The translations under genes were made by a program, and so were the position numbers. From positions 1 through 64,000 of the forward strand of contig CALSCO010002232.1 of the NCBI GenBank assembly GCA_943704415.1: a stretch of DNA of 64,000 nt. The letters are read 5' to 3'. The stretch is from Parvularia atlantis. Lineage: Eukaryota; Opisthokonta; Rotosphaerida. The notes below the pieces were generated by a model. The model was given only the letters and a program-made list of their open reading frames with translations, was not told the origin of the DNA and made no database searches. How positions within the stretch are numbered: position 1 is the stretch's first letter; each line of letters starts with the position of its first letter. Below, one piece after another: positions 44,226 to 54,410 of this stretch.

Positions 44226-45926
44226 ATGGCCGCGCCCGGAGGCCACGCTGTCACGTTTCGACAGCGAGCCATGCACGAGGCCACGAGGGCGCTGCGCGAG
44301 CTCCTCGCGTCGCCCGCGTTCTGGGACGAGACGTGGGAGCGGCGTGCGCTGCACGTGCCGGCGACTTCGCCGCCGCCGCCGCCGCCGCCGCCGCTGAGTG
44401 GGGTGCGCCGCAAGGCCGCCGGTAACGAGCTGTTCTCGACCAGCGTCGTGCGAACGCTGTCGCGCCGCGAGCCGGCTGTGCGCGCGCGCGTCAACGTGTG
44501 CCGGTACGAGGGCGGGCGCCGCGTCGACCACACGCCACGCGCACCGGTCGCGCACCGCGAGCTGTGGCGGCTGCACGACGGCGGGTGCACGCTGCAGGTG
44601 ATGCAGCCGCAGCAGCACTGGCCGCCGCTGGCCGCGCTATGTGCCGAGCTTGAAGAGCTGCTGGGCTGCCTGGTCGGGTGCGCGGGGTGTGCCGTGACCG
44701 CGGCGTGCTCTGACGCTCTTCCACGCCCGCCCGCCGTGCGCGCAGCACGAACGCGTACCTCACGCCGCCAAACGCCCAGGGCCTCGCGCCGCACCACGAC
44801 GACGTCGACGTCTTTGTGCTGCAGATCGACGGCACCAAGACGTGGTGCCTGCATGAACCGTCCAAGACGCTGCCGCGGCACCACAGCGACGTGCGCGCGT
44901 TGCTGGCTTGCTGTTGCAGACACCCTCACGCACGCTTGCCGCGCGCCCGCAGGACCTTGATGAGGCGTCGCTCGGCCCGCTCATCATGCAAGTCACGCTC
45001 GAGCCCGGCGCGCTGCTGTACATGCCGCGCGGCACGGTGCACTACGCCAAGACGCAGGCCACCGTTGCGTCGCACCACATCACCATCTCAACGTACCAGC
45101 GCCACGCCTGGTACGACCTGCTCCTCGCCGCCGTGCCGCGCGCGCTCGAGACCGGTGCGGGCCCGAGCCGACGGTGCCTCCGCACGCACACTCACGCCCC
45201 ACGTCGTCGTTTGGGCAGCGTTCGACCGCGACGAGCGCTACCGCCGCGGCCTGCCGGTCAACTGCGCGCGCTACATGGGCTCGGGCGTGACCGCGACGCC
45301 GCCCGAGAAGCTGCGGCACGACGTGGCCGAGCAGCGCGAGCAGTTTGGCAAGACGGCGCACGAGTTGTTGCGCGACCTCGTCGCGCACGTCAATCTCGAC
45401 GCCGCCGTCGACGAGCACGTGCGCCAAGCCTGCGCTGCCATGCTCGCACGGCTCACGCGCGCGCGCGGGCGCAGCTGATGGACTTTTTCGCGAGCCGCCT
45501 GCCGCCGAGCGCGCGCCGCGTGCCTGCGCTGCTGCCCACGCCGCCGAGCGCGCACGAGTGCAGCGCGCGCTGGCGCTTCCCGAGCCACGTGCGCCTGGTC
45601 GTCCGGCCCGGCGCGGACGTCGTGCTGCTCTTCTTCTCGGTGGGCAACCCGATGGAGTCGCACATGGACACGCCCGGTGCGGCCACCGGCGCGAGGTGCG
45701 CGCTCTGCCTCGCTCGTGCACGCGGACTGAAGCGCGCGCGCACCTTAGCGCCGTTGCGCCGTTCCTGCAGCTGCCCAAGGTGTGCGGCGCCGCCCTCGCG
45801 ACGCTGTCGGCCGCGCACCCGGCCGCGCTGCCGGTGTCGCAGCTGCCGGGCCTGACGCCGGCGGAGCGCGCGGACCTGGTGCGCCGGCTCGACCGCGCGG
45901 GCTTGCTCGAGGTGTTCACGCCGTGA
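44226..45926 (+). CDS. JmjC-domain ribosomal oxygenase, NO66/MINA53 type
   Basis: A 2-oxoglutarate/Fe(II) oxygenase of the nucleolar group that hydroxylates a histidine of a ribosomal protein; histone demethylase activity has also been claimed for human NO66. Conserved start: [20 protein letters not shown] followed by WERRALHV. The JmjC core has [20 protein letters not shown] (HxD iron ligands), [16 protein letters not shown] and [17 protein letters not shown] (third ligand His), then [18 protein letters not shown]. The C-terminal winged-helix part ends [23 protein letters not shown] poly-Pro stretch (CCG)n lies near 44380. ATG 44226 and ATG 44271 are both in frame; the second begins [11 protein letters not shown] at the conserved block and may be the true start. 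About six introns. Confidence 0.88.
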
Positions 45927-45964
45927 ACGCGTATGTGTACATCCGCGTAGAATCACATGCACAA

Positions 45965-47580
45965 ATGGTGCGCACGCAGGCGCGCGCATGGCAGCATCCG
46001 GCTGACGACGTCGTGCAGGCCGAGCGGCGCGCGACCAACAAGTACTACCCGCCCGACTGGACGCCGGGGCATGTGCGTGCGGCGCCCCGCGCCCCGCGCA
46101 AGGCACGGCACGGCACGGCGCGCGCGCTCACGGCCGCGGGCAGGGCTCGATCAACAAGTTTGTCGGGCAGCACCCGCTGCGCGACCGCGCGCGCAAGCTC
46201 GACCAGGGCATCCTGATCATCCGGCACGTGCCCCGGGGCGGGCGCGCGCACGTGCGTGGCCTGCACGCTGACGATGCGCATGCGCGCAGCTTCGAGCTGC
46301 CGTACAACATCTGGTGCGGCGGATGCGGCAACCATATCGGCATGGGTGCGCTTCCACAGGCACACGGCACACGGCCTCACGGGCGACGGCGACACCGCGC
46401 AGGCGTGCGCTACAACGCCGAGAAGAAGAAGATCGGGATGTACTACACCACGCCCATCTTCAGCTTCCGCATGAAGTGCCACCTGTGCGACAACTGGTTC
46501 GAGATCCACACCGACCCGAAGGCGCGCTGCCCGAGCGCGTCGAGCGCGGGCTCATCCGTGCGCGCGTGCACAGAACAGCGACTATGTCATCGCCTCGGGC
46601 GCGACGCGCAAGGTCGAGACGTGGGACCCGGCCGAGAATGGGACGGCCGTTTTGCCGGGTGCGCGGCGTGGCGGCGTGCGCTGCGGCGTGTGACACCTCG
46701 CGCGGGGACTGCGCAGACGCGGTCGACCAGAGCAAAATGGCCGAGAGCGCGTTCTACCGCGCCGAGCATGCGGCCGAGGACGAGCAAAAGGGCAAGGCCA
46801 CCGCGCCGTCGCTCGAGCGACTGCTGGTGCGCTCAACCGGCGTCTGCACGTGAGCCTGACGGCCGCGCACACGACGCGTGCGCATGGCAGGACCTGCGCC
46901 AACAGGACTGGGCCGACCCGTTCACGCTGTCGCAGAAGATGCGGACGACCTTCCGCGTCGAGCGCAAGCGTATCGAGGCCGAGGAGGCCGACGCTAAGGC
47001 CCTCGCCGACAAGCACGCGCTGGCGATCGCTGTGCTTCCGCGCGCGCCTGAGGACGCGATTGAGGCCAAACACGCGCTGTACCGCAGCTCGCGCGGTGCG
47101 CGCCGGTGCCTATGTTCCGTGCGCGCGGGCTGCTCATCCGCGGCGCCCGCCCAGACGCCTTCCACGAGCAGCACAAGGTCAAGCGGCTGCAGATGCAGGC
47201 CTCGTCGATCTTTGACAGCAGGGCCAAGCGCAGCCGGACCAGCACGAGCCCGGCCCTAGTCAAGGCCGCCCCGGCCGCTGCGCCGGCCGCCCGGCCCCGG
47301 CAGGAGCTCGCCGCGCTGTCGCACCGCAACGGCATTAACCCGCGTAACTTCCGCCTGCTCGACGACGGCAGCGACGAGCTGACGGCCCAGGCGCGGCTTG
47401 TGCAGGGCGCCGTCAAGGTGCGCTGCGGCGTTTGGTTGTGTACGCGTGCGCCCTGACGCCCGCGTCTCGCAGGTTGTGCCCAAGCAGACGGCTGGGCTCG
47501 TCAGCGCCGACTACACCGACGATGACGATGGCGACGATGACCGCGGGGGTGGTGGCGGCACAAACGGACTTGCACCCTGA
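45965..47580 (+). CDS. CCDC130: Splicing factor CWC16 family, CCDC130/YJU2B type
   Basis: A spliceosome-associated zinc protein of the nucleus, related to Yju2, which acts at the branching step. After splicing, the start reads M-AERRATNKYYPPDWTPGHG, matching the family's MGERK..NKYYPPDF. Then INKFVGQHPLRDRARKLDQG, RFELPYNIWCGGCGNHIGMG (first CxxC), VRYNAEKKKIGMYYTTPIFS, MKCHLCDNWFEIHTDP (second CxxC), YVIASGATRKVETWDP and QDWADPFTLSQKMRTTFR. The C-terminus is basic and then acidic with DDDDGDDDRGGGGG. The HPLRERARKL...GILIIRFE block is specific to the CCDC130 branch rather than Yju2 proper. ATG 45965-45967 is followed directly by a 51-nt intron. The stop lies 38 bp from the convergent CWH43 stop. 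Confidence 0.93.
45968..46018 (+). other. 51-nt intron placed immediately after the start codon
   Basis: The sequence starts GTGCGCACG directly after ATG and ends CTGACGACGTCGTGCAG. It is 51 nt with no in-frame stop, so retention would add 17 residues rather than break the protein. Family conservation of M-x-E-R-x3-N-K-Y-Y supports removal. Confidence 0.7.
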
Positions 47581-47618
47581 GCTCATCCGGCGCCGCCATG
47601 TATGAATGTCTTAATGCT

Positions 47619-50600
47619 TCAGTCTTCGGCCGCGTCCCGCTCCGCCGCCGTCCGCGCCGCCGCGGGCTTGCCAAAGTACTTGGGCCGGTCGAAGACGTGG
47701 AAGCGGTGGCCGCGCGTGCCGCGTCCCTTGAAGGCCGTGTTGAAGCGGAAGCGCTTGGGCATGTCGCGCTCGTCGATCTGTGCGTGGCCCATCGTCGGGA
47801 GACGTGAGCGGTGGCGGCGAGCGCGCGCGCGGCAGCACCTCGTCTGTGTTGTCCGTGTTGGTGCCCATCTTGAACCGCGCAATTTGCATCTCCGTGTCGG
47901 TGATGCCCCCGTGCGAGATGCGCGCGTAGCCGATCTTCTCGAGGCCCTGTCCACAACCGGCGTCAGCGGTGCGAGCGCGGAACGCGGCGGGCCTAGCGCA
48001 CCTTGTAGACGATGTACTCGCACCAGCGGTCGGTGTCGATCGGGTCGATGTCTTTGGCGTTGCCGTCTGCATAGCACGCGCGTCTCAGAGCACTGTCGCG
48101 CAAGCTGCGAGCGACGCACCGCGCACAAGCCAGTTGTACTGATCCGAGTGCGGCTTGGTCACGACGTAGCCCACAAAGATGATCGGGTTGGTCGCGTTGC
48201 GCATGATCTGGCCCTCGAGCTTGGTCTGGCGGACCCCGGCGTATCAGCGGCGCGCTCGCGGGCGGACGGGGCCGAGCGCACCTGCAGCTCGCGGTCCAGC
48301 GGCGTCTCCTCCTGGCCGTTGTGCGCGACAAGCACGTCGAGCTCGCTCCCGGCGACGTCGAGCGTGGCGTGGATCGCGCACGCGAGCTCGCCCTGCGCGC
48401 ACGCGCACCGAGCTCATTGCGACGCCGGCACATATCCAGCCCGCAGACACACCTCGGGCGACGGCAGCAGATAGTGCTTCGAGCGCACGATCGGGAACTT
48501 GGACAGGAGCGCGCACCTGCGGCGAGCAGGGTGAGCTGCAGCACGCCAGCGCGCGGCGGTGTCGGCGCACCCCCACGTGTGGTCTCGCGCGCGTGGGCCG
48601 TAGTCAAGGTACATGCCGAGCTTCTCCGCGATCATCATGGGCACGTCGCGGTTGCCGATAAACATGCGCGTGGTGTCGCTCTCGAGCAGACCTGCGACGC
48701 ATGTGAGCGCCAGCGTGCATGTTATGCTGCCGACGGCACGCACCGACAAAGTCCACCTGGGTGTCGTTGATGAGCGCCGCCATGCGGTCGTGCGAGGCCC
48801 ACATCTCGTTGTCGTAGCCAAAGTGGATCGTCCAGATGCCGCCCGTGACGACCTTGTGCTTGGGTGCGCCGAGCACCTCGTGCGTGATCGGCGCCTTGAC
48901 GCGGCTCACGGCGGCGCCCGCGGCCAGCAGCAGGAGCACAACCATCACCACGACCATGCGCGAGTACTCGCCGGCAACGAACGCCTGCCGTCAAGCGGGT
49001 GAGCACACGCGGCCCTTCTCGCGGCCGGCGCGCACCCTGTGCGTGCGCTTGTCGCGCTCCTTGTCGCGCTCGGGCGTCGGCGTGGCCTCCTCGTGTAGCA
49101 CGCGACCGCCGCCGGCCAGCACGCCGAGCAGGATTGAGACCATGACGGCAGCTGCGCGTGCAGCAACGAGCGCGCGATCAGGGGGGAGGCGCAAGCATGC
49201 GGCGGCGCACCGCGCACCCAGCAGGTACTCCGTGTGCTCGCGCATGACTTCGCCGTACGGCACAAACGCGTACGCGACAACCCAGGCATGGCCAAAGAAG
49301 AGGAGGATGCTAAGGCCGATGCCAAGGCCGAGCGAGAGCGCGGGCGTGTGATTGGCCGCGGCCGAGATCATCTGCGATGCGGCGGGTAAGCGCTGCGGTC
49401 GATGGCAGTGCAGCGCGCGCAGGCGTGGTACCATCGGCCAGACCGAGAAGACGTACACGGCCAGCACGAGGCCGCCCGCGAACGCCACCCACGTCTCGGC
49501 GTAGTACAGCAGCGTGCAGGCGCCGGCCGCCACAGCCCACCACAGCGGCGACGTGACAAGTGCGCGCACGTGTGACAGGGCGAGGCCGAGCAGCATGGCC
49601 GGGATGACGGCGAGGCCTGCGCGGCGAGCCCAGGCGTGAGCGACCGCCGCGCAGGGCGCATGCACGCGCGCACCGTGCGGGAACGGCTCGGGGCCGTGGT
49701 CAGGGTAGCCCGTCCAGATGAAGCGCGAGAGCGTGGCCGTGTCGGTGTAGAGCATGTGGGTGATGAAGAGCGTGGCGCCAAGGCCGACACCGGCGGCGAC
49801 GACGTTGCCGGTCTTGCGGTCCGCGGGCGGCGTGTACATCGCAGGCGGGCTCGGGCGCAGGAAAAGGTCGAGCAGGCACACACCGGCGGCGATGAGCGCG
49901 GGCACCTGCATGCCGCCGTTGTGCTCGTTCATGATCGGCCAGATCGGGTTGGTCGACGTGCCCCAGACGCGCACGATCACCGACAACACCAGGCCGAGCA
50001 GGTATGCGACGGCTGCGCGGTCGCGGCGGGCCGGCGCGAGGTACCAGGTCGATGTGATCGCGATCAGGTTGATGGCGCAGCCGATGCCGCCGAGCAGCAG
50101 GCGCTGGTTGGGCGCGGGCGTGAGGTAGCACGCAATGCCGACGAGCGAGAGCAGCTGCAGCACGGCCTGGCTGTTGTGTGCCAGGCGGAGCGCGCCGGGC
50201 ACGCTCAGGAGAACGGGCGCGAGCGACGCGGCGATCGTGGCCTCCTCGCCCGAGAGCGACATGTTGAACAGCGGGAAGAACCTGCACCGGCGGCGGCGTC
50301 AGCAGCGCGAAGCCAGCCAGCCAGCCAGCACCCGCACGGCGCGCGCACCAGATCATCGTGCCGACCGATGTGAACAGCGACCACGTGACAAAGCCCAGGT
50401 ACGTGTCCACGAGCAGGTCTTTGAGCGCAAAGACGTACGACTGTGCGTGCACGCTCTGTGAGCGGACCAGCGTCGCGCTCGGGCCCAGCGCACCTGCTGC
50501 AGAACCGGGTCCGACCAGTTGGCCGCGGCCAGCGCCGGCTTTGCAGCGCGGCGCTCGGGCGAAGCGTCGACGACGCTGAGCGTGACGTTGCTCAGCTCGA

Positions 50601-51561
50601 GCACGGCGGTGGTGTCGAAGGCGACGTCGATCAGGACGATGGCCCACTCAAAGTACGCGTAGTACGAGTACGCTGCCGGCGTGGCCGTCACACGCCACGC
50701 ACGCGATGCACTGCACCCACGCGCATACCGCCTGGGACGACGTGCACCTTGTGCTGCACGAAGAAGTAGATCAACGGCGCCAGGTTGACCAGAAAGACGC
50801 CCGTGAGCGCGACTTTGGACCAGACGGCGCTGCGCCTCGCGGGCGTCTGCGCGCGCGTGCCTGCATGAGCACGTGGGTGTGCGCGCGCGAGTGCGTGCGG
50901 TCGCGCACGTAGGCGACGGCGGTCGTGTAGGTGAGGTAGAAGAGGAATGAGACGGCGAGGTACCCGAGCATGCCGACGTCGTGCGCGTCGTGGTCGTCGC
51001 TTGATGTCACGTACGTCCAGAGGCCCGCGAGCAGCTGCGCCGCACCGCCGTCAGGCCCCTCTCTCGCGCGCGCGTTTGGCGTGAGCACGGCACCGTGCGC
51101 AGGAAGCCGAGCACGAGCACGGCGCGGGCCATGCCGGCGCTGACGTTGCCCGGGTACGACGCGAGCAGCCAGTAGCTCATCAACTGCGCAACGCGCCGCG
51201 CGTGAGGCGCGCAAGTCGGCGGCAGCACGCGCGACGCACCACGAGCGCGAACCGCGGGCCCGACGCCATGCCCATGAAGATCTGAAAGAAGTTGCGCTCG
51301 GGGTACCAGTCGCCGATCGTGGCCGAGACGGACGGGAACCACTCGGCGGGGTAGCCGAAGCTGCTGTTCTTGACGATCTTGAGGTAGTGCAGGTACACGC
51401 CGACGCCGAGCGCGCCGAAGAACGCGGCTGCCGGTGCTCGCGCGCGTGAGCCGCGTTGAGGCGCGCGCGCGGCGCGGCACGCACTGTACACGAAGAGCGC
51501 GTGCAGCCACACGAGCGTCGCGGCGCCGACCTGTCCGACCTCCTTGGGCTTGACCGGCTGC

Positions 51562-51598
<37 letters not shown>

Positions 51599-51611
51599 TC
51601 TTGGGCGCCAT
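47619..51611 (-). CDS. CWH43: CWH43 / PGAP2-interacting protein, GPI-anchor lipid remodelling
   Basis: An ER/Golgi multi-pass protein that in yeast helps swap the lipid of GPI anchors to ceramide. ATG at 51609-51611 starts [20 protein letters not shown], the AP run coming from a GGCGCG repeat (about 51556-51600). The N-terminal PGAP2/FRAG1-like domain has [20 protein letters not shown] and [19 protein letters not shown], then many membrane helices, for example [19 protein letters not shown]. The central PGAP2IP region includes [20 protein letters not shown]. The C-terminal endonuclease/exonuclease/phosphatase-fold domain has [96 protein letters not shown] and [20 protein letters not shown]. 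It ends [15 protein letters not shown]. Many introns. All three parts are in one protein, as in fungi. Confidence 0.92.
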
Positions 51612-51944
51612 GGGCCGCTCGAGAGGCTTCTGGAAGGGCCTGGAAGGACACCACGCGACAGACCTCTTTTCTTTGCGCCGCGAGCGTGTCCTCCGAGGTG
51701 CGCGGCGGGCGGTGGCGGTTGCGGTGCGGGGGGTGGCGGGCAGCGCGCGCGGGTGGGGCAAGGCACGCACGTGGACCCGTCACGCGGGCGCGCGCGAGCG
51801 AGCGGGAGAGGCGAGGGCGCCGTCTTTTCCTCGCTCTCTTTCCTCTTTTCCTTCTTCTCTTTCCCCCATCGCGACCCGGCCGCAAGGGAACACTGAGCAT
51901 CGCGCACGTGCGCGCGCGCAGCAGCAGCAGCAGCAGCAACGTCC
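51612..51944. promoter_or_regulatory. 333-bp divergent upstream region, CWH43 / RPS19
   Basis: A gene-free divergent region. The CWH43 side holds no recognisable box. The RPS19 side holds a strong pyrimidine tract (51823-51867) and then (GCA)n close to the start codon. Confidence 0.55.
51823..51867 (+). promoter_or_regulatory. Pyrimidine-only tract upstream of RPS19 (TOP-like)
   Basis: About 45 bases almost entirely C and T, including CTCTCTTTCCTCTTTTCC. They begin roughly 120 bp before the RPS19 ATG. In ribosomal-protein genes of animals and several fungi such tracts mark transcription starts or 5'-TOP elements. Which it is here cannot be told without transcript ends. Confidence 0.5.
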
Positions 51945-52612
51945 ATGTCGAACGGCGGCGCGACGGTCCGGGACGTCCCGGCAGCCGACTTTATCAAGAG
52001 CTACGCCGCTTACCTCAAGCGCTCGGTGCGCGGCCGCGCGAGGGCGCGCGCACGGTCTGCGGCGCTCACACCCGCGGCCGCAGGGCAAGCTCGACGTGCC
52101 CAAGTGGGTCGACGTGGTCAAGACGGGTACGTTCAAGGAGATGGCCCCGTACGACCCCGACTGGTACTTTGTGCGCACGGCGTCGATCGCGCGCACGGTC
52201 TACCTGCGCTCGGGCCTCGGCCTCGGTGCGTTGCGTGTGGCGGGGTTTGACGTGCTGTGCGGGTGGCTGACCATGCTTGGGGGTGGGATTTTCTGTCTCT
52301 TTCTGTGCTCGCAGGTGCCCTGACGCGCGCCTACGGTGGCCGCGTCAACCGCGGCACGCGGCCGTCGCACCACGTCGACGGGTCGGGCTCGGTCGCGCGC
52401 CACGCGCTCAAGTCGCTCGAGAAGCTCAAGGTGGTCGAGAAGGACCCCAACGGGTGCGCGCGCGTAGCCTGCCTCCGTCGTCGGCGATGGCTGACCGACT
52501 TCTTCTCAGTGGCCGCCGCATGACGCGCGAGGGCCAGCGCGACCTCGACCGCATCGCGACGGACGTGATGAGCAAGCAGAAGGCGGCGCTGGTTGCGGCC
52601 AGCCAGGCCTGA
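51945..52612 (+). CDS. RPS19: Small-subunit ribosomal protein eS19
   Basis: A structural protein of the 40S head needed for 18S rRNA maturation. The start [20 protein letters not shown] is followed across a 58-nt intron by [80 protein letters not shown] and [19 protein letters not shown]. It ends AALVAASQA. The family's usual length of about 150 residues fits. Three introns, ATG at 51945. Typical ribosomal-protein context: CT-rich leader and a short distance (101 bp) to the next plus-strand gene. Confidence 0.95.
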
Positions 52613-52713
52613 GCGGGCAGCGGCGGCAAACAAGGCGGGCAGAGAGGGGCTGTGGTGCTGGAAGCGACGCGCATCACCACGAACGTGAAAGCCCAGAACC
52701 CTCTGCCGACCGA

Positions 52714-54367
52714 ATGGACACGCACGTGTCTTCCGCGCCGGCCACGCCTGCCGTGCCGGCCGCGCCCGCCGCACCGGCTGAGCCCGCGCCGGAGCCCGCG
52801 CCCGCACCGCCCACGCCCGCGCCGGTCAAGGTGCCCAAGCTGATTCTGCGGCTGGGCGTGGTGGCCCAGCAGCCTGTGGCCGCGCCGCCCGCGCCCCTCG
52901 CCGGTGCGCCATGATGACGCCGCCGACGCCGCGGCTGCGCGCCGTGCGCCGTGCTGACGCCGGGTGCTGCGCCCCGCGCCTCCGCCGCAGAGAGCGCGCC
53001 GTTGCCTGAGCGTGCCGCGGCGGTGATGGAGGAAGACGTCGAGAGCGACAGCAGCGGGGACGGGGACGGGGAGGGCGACGGCGCATCACCCGACGCCTTT
53101 GGCGCATCACCCGCCGCGGCCGCGCAGGCCACCACCAACGACAGCACCGCCACGACCGCGGCGGCAGCGCCCGCGCCGCGGCGGCAGCGCAGGCCGACGG
53201 CGGCGGCGGTCGAGGGCGAGCGCGCAGCACCGCCGCGGCGGAGAAAGACGGCGGCGGGGGCGGCGGGGGCGGCGGCAGCGGCGACGGCCGAGGCGAACGC
53301 GCAGCGCGACCGGCACCGCGAGCCCGGCGACCGCGCTTGCGCGTGGGAGGAGTGCCGCGAGGTGCTGCCGAGCCTGGAAGACCTGGTGGACCACATCGAG
53401 GGCCATGCGTGCGTCGCTCGGCACCCCGCTGTGCCCCTCCCGCCCGCTCACGGCGCCAGCGCGCGCCCCCCGCGGCAGCCGGCTCAGCAACATCTGCAAG
53501 TGGCGCGAGTGCCCGCGCAGGGGTGCGTGCGGTGCCGGTCATGCCGCAGACGCCCCGCGAAGTCCAAGCTCACCTCACGCGCGTTCCTCGCAGGCGACAC
53601 CCAGTCGTCCTGGTCGGCGCTGCAGCAGCACCTGCGCCTGCACACGGGCGAGCGCCCGTACCGGTGCCCCGTGGACTGGTGCAACGAGCGCTTTGCGCGC
53701 AATGACAACATGACCAAGCACTTCAAGCGTGCGTCGACCGCGCGCACGCACTTGGCACGGCTAATCACACGCCCCGGCCAGTGCACAGCGTTGCCGACGG
53801 CGGTGAGGCGACCGACGTTGAGCCGGGGCAGGCGCCAGCTGCGCTCAAGAAGCGCAAGTCCGCGTACGGGCCCGGCGAAGGTGCGCGCACTCACAGCCGC
53901 CCGATCCGCACGCGCGCCAGGCTCACCCTCCCCCGTTCGCAGCCGACGACTCGCCCGAGCAGGTCAAGCCCAAGCGCTCGCGGACGGCGGCGCCCGCGGC
54001 TAACGGGCACGACATGCCGCCGCGCAAGACCGTCGCCGCGCGCCCGGCCGAGGTCTCGTTCGGCGACCAGCTGGCGATGACGATCGCGACCCGCGCCCAG
54101 CGCTCGGCCAGCCGCGGCTGGGGCGAGCTCTCGCCCGAGGCGCAGACGTACCGCGAGCGGGCGCGGGCGCTGCGGGCGTGCCTCCAACACCAGCTCTGGC
54201 GCAGCAGCATGCTCGACGACGAGCTGCGGCAGCTCAACCACACGGCACGGCGTCTGCACGCCGAGAAGGAGCTCATCCTGGACGCGCTGCTGGCCGCGTC
54301 GTCGGCCGGCGCAGCGGCGGCAGCACCGCGACGAGCCGCCGGGCAAACGCACATGAGCGCACTTTGA
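52714..54367 (+). CDS. C2H2 zinc-finger protein, GLI-like pair; possible INO80-complex Iec1-type subunit
   Basis: A nuclear DNA-binding or chromatin protein. The N-terminus (MDTHVSSAPATPAVPAAPAA) is Ala/Pro-rich. PKLILRLGVV follows, a short motif of the kind seen in chromatin subunits, then a long low-complexity Ala/acidic region. First finger: CAWEECREVLPSLEDLVDHI ending EGH. Second: CKWRECPRRG-DTQSSWSAL with QQHLRLHTGERPY. Third: CPVDWCNERFARNDNMTKHF. This matches a family with an EDLVxHI first finger and the HTGEKPxxCP linker, which includes fission-yeast Iec1 (a comparison from memory). The C-terminus after two introns has a helical region, LSPEAQTYRERARALRACL and then LDDELRQLNHTARRLHAEKE, a likely coiled coil. 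About six introns. The target DNA and complex are unproven. Confidence 0.72.
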
Positions 54368-54410
54368 CTATTTGTGTTTTCCGCATCGGCGGACTGAGAG
54401 GCTCCACAGC

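Noticed and set aside
44226-44270. Upstream 15 codons of the JmjC gene as certain coding sequence
   Set aside because: Kept in the span only provisionally; conservation begins at the second ATG (44271).
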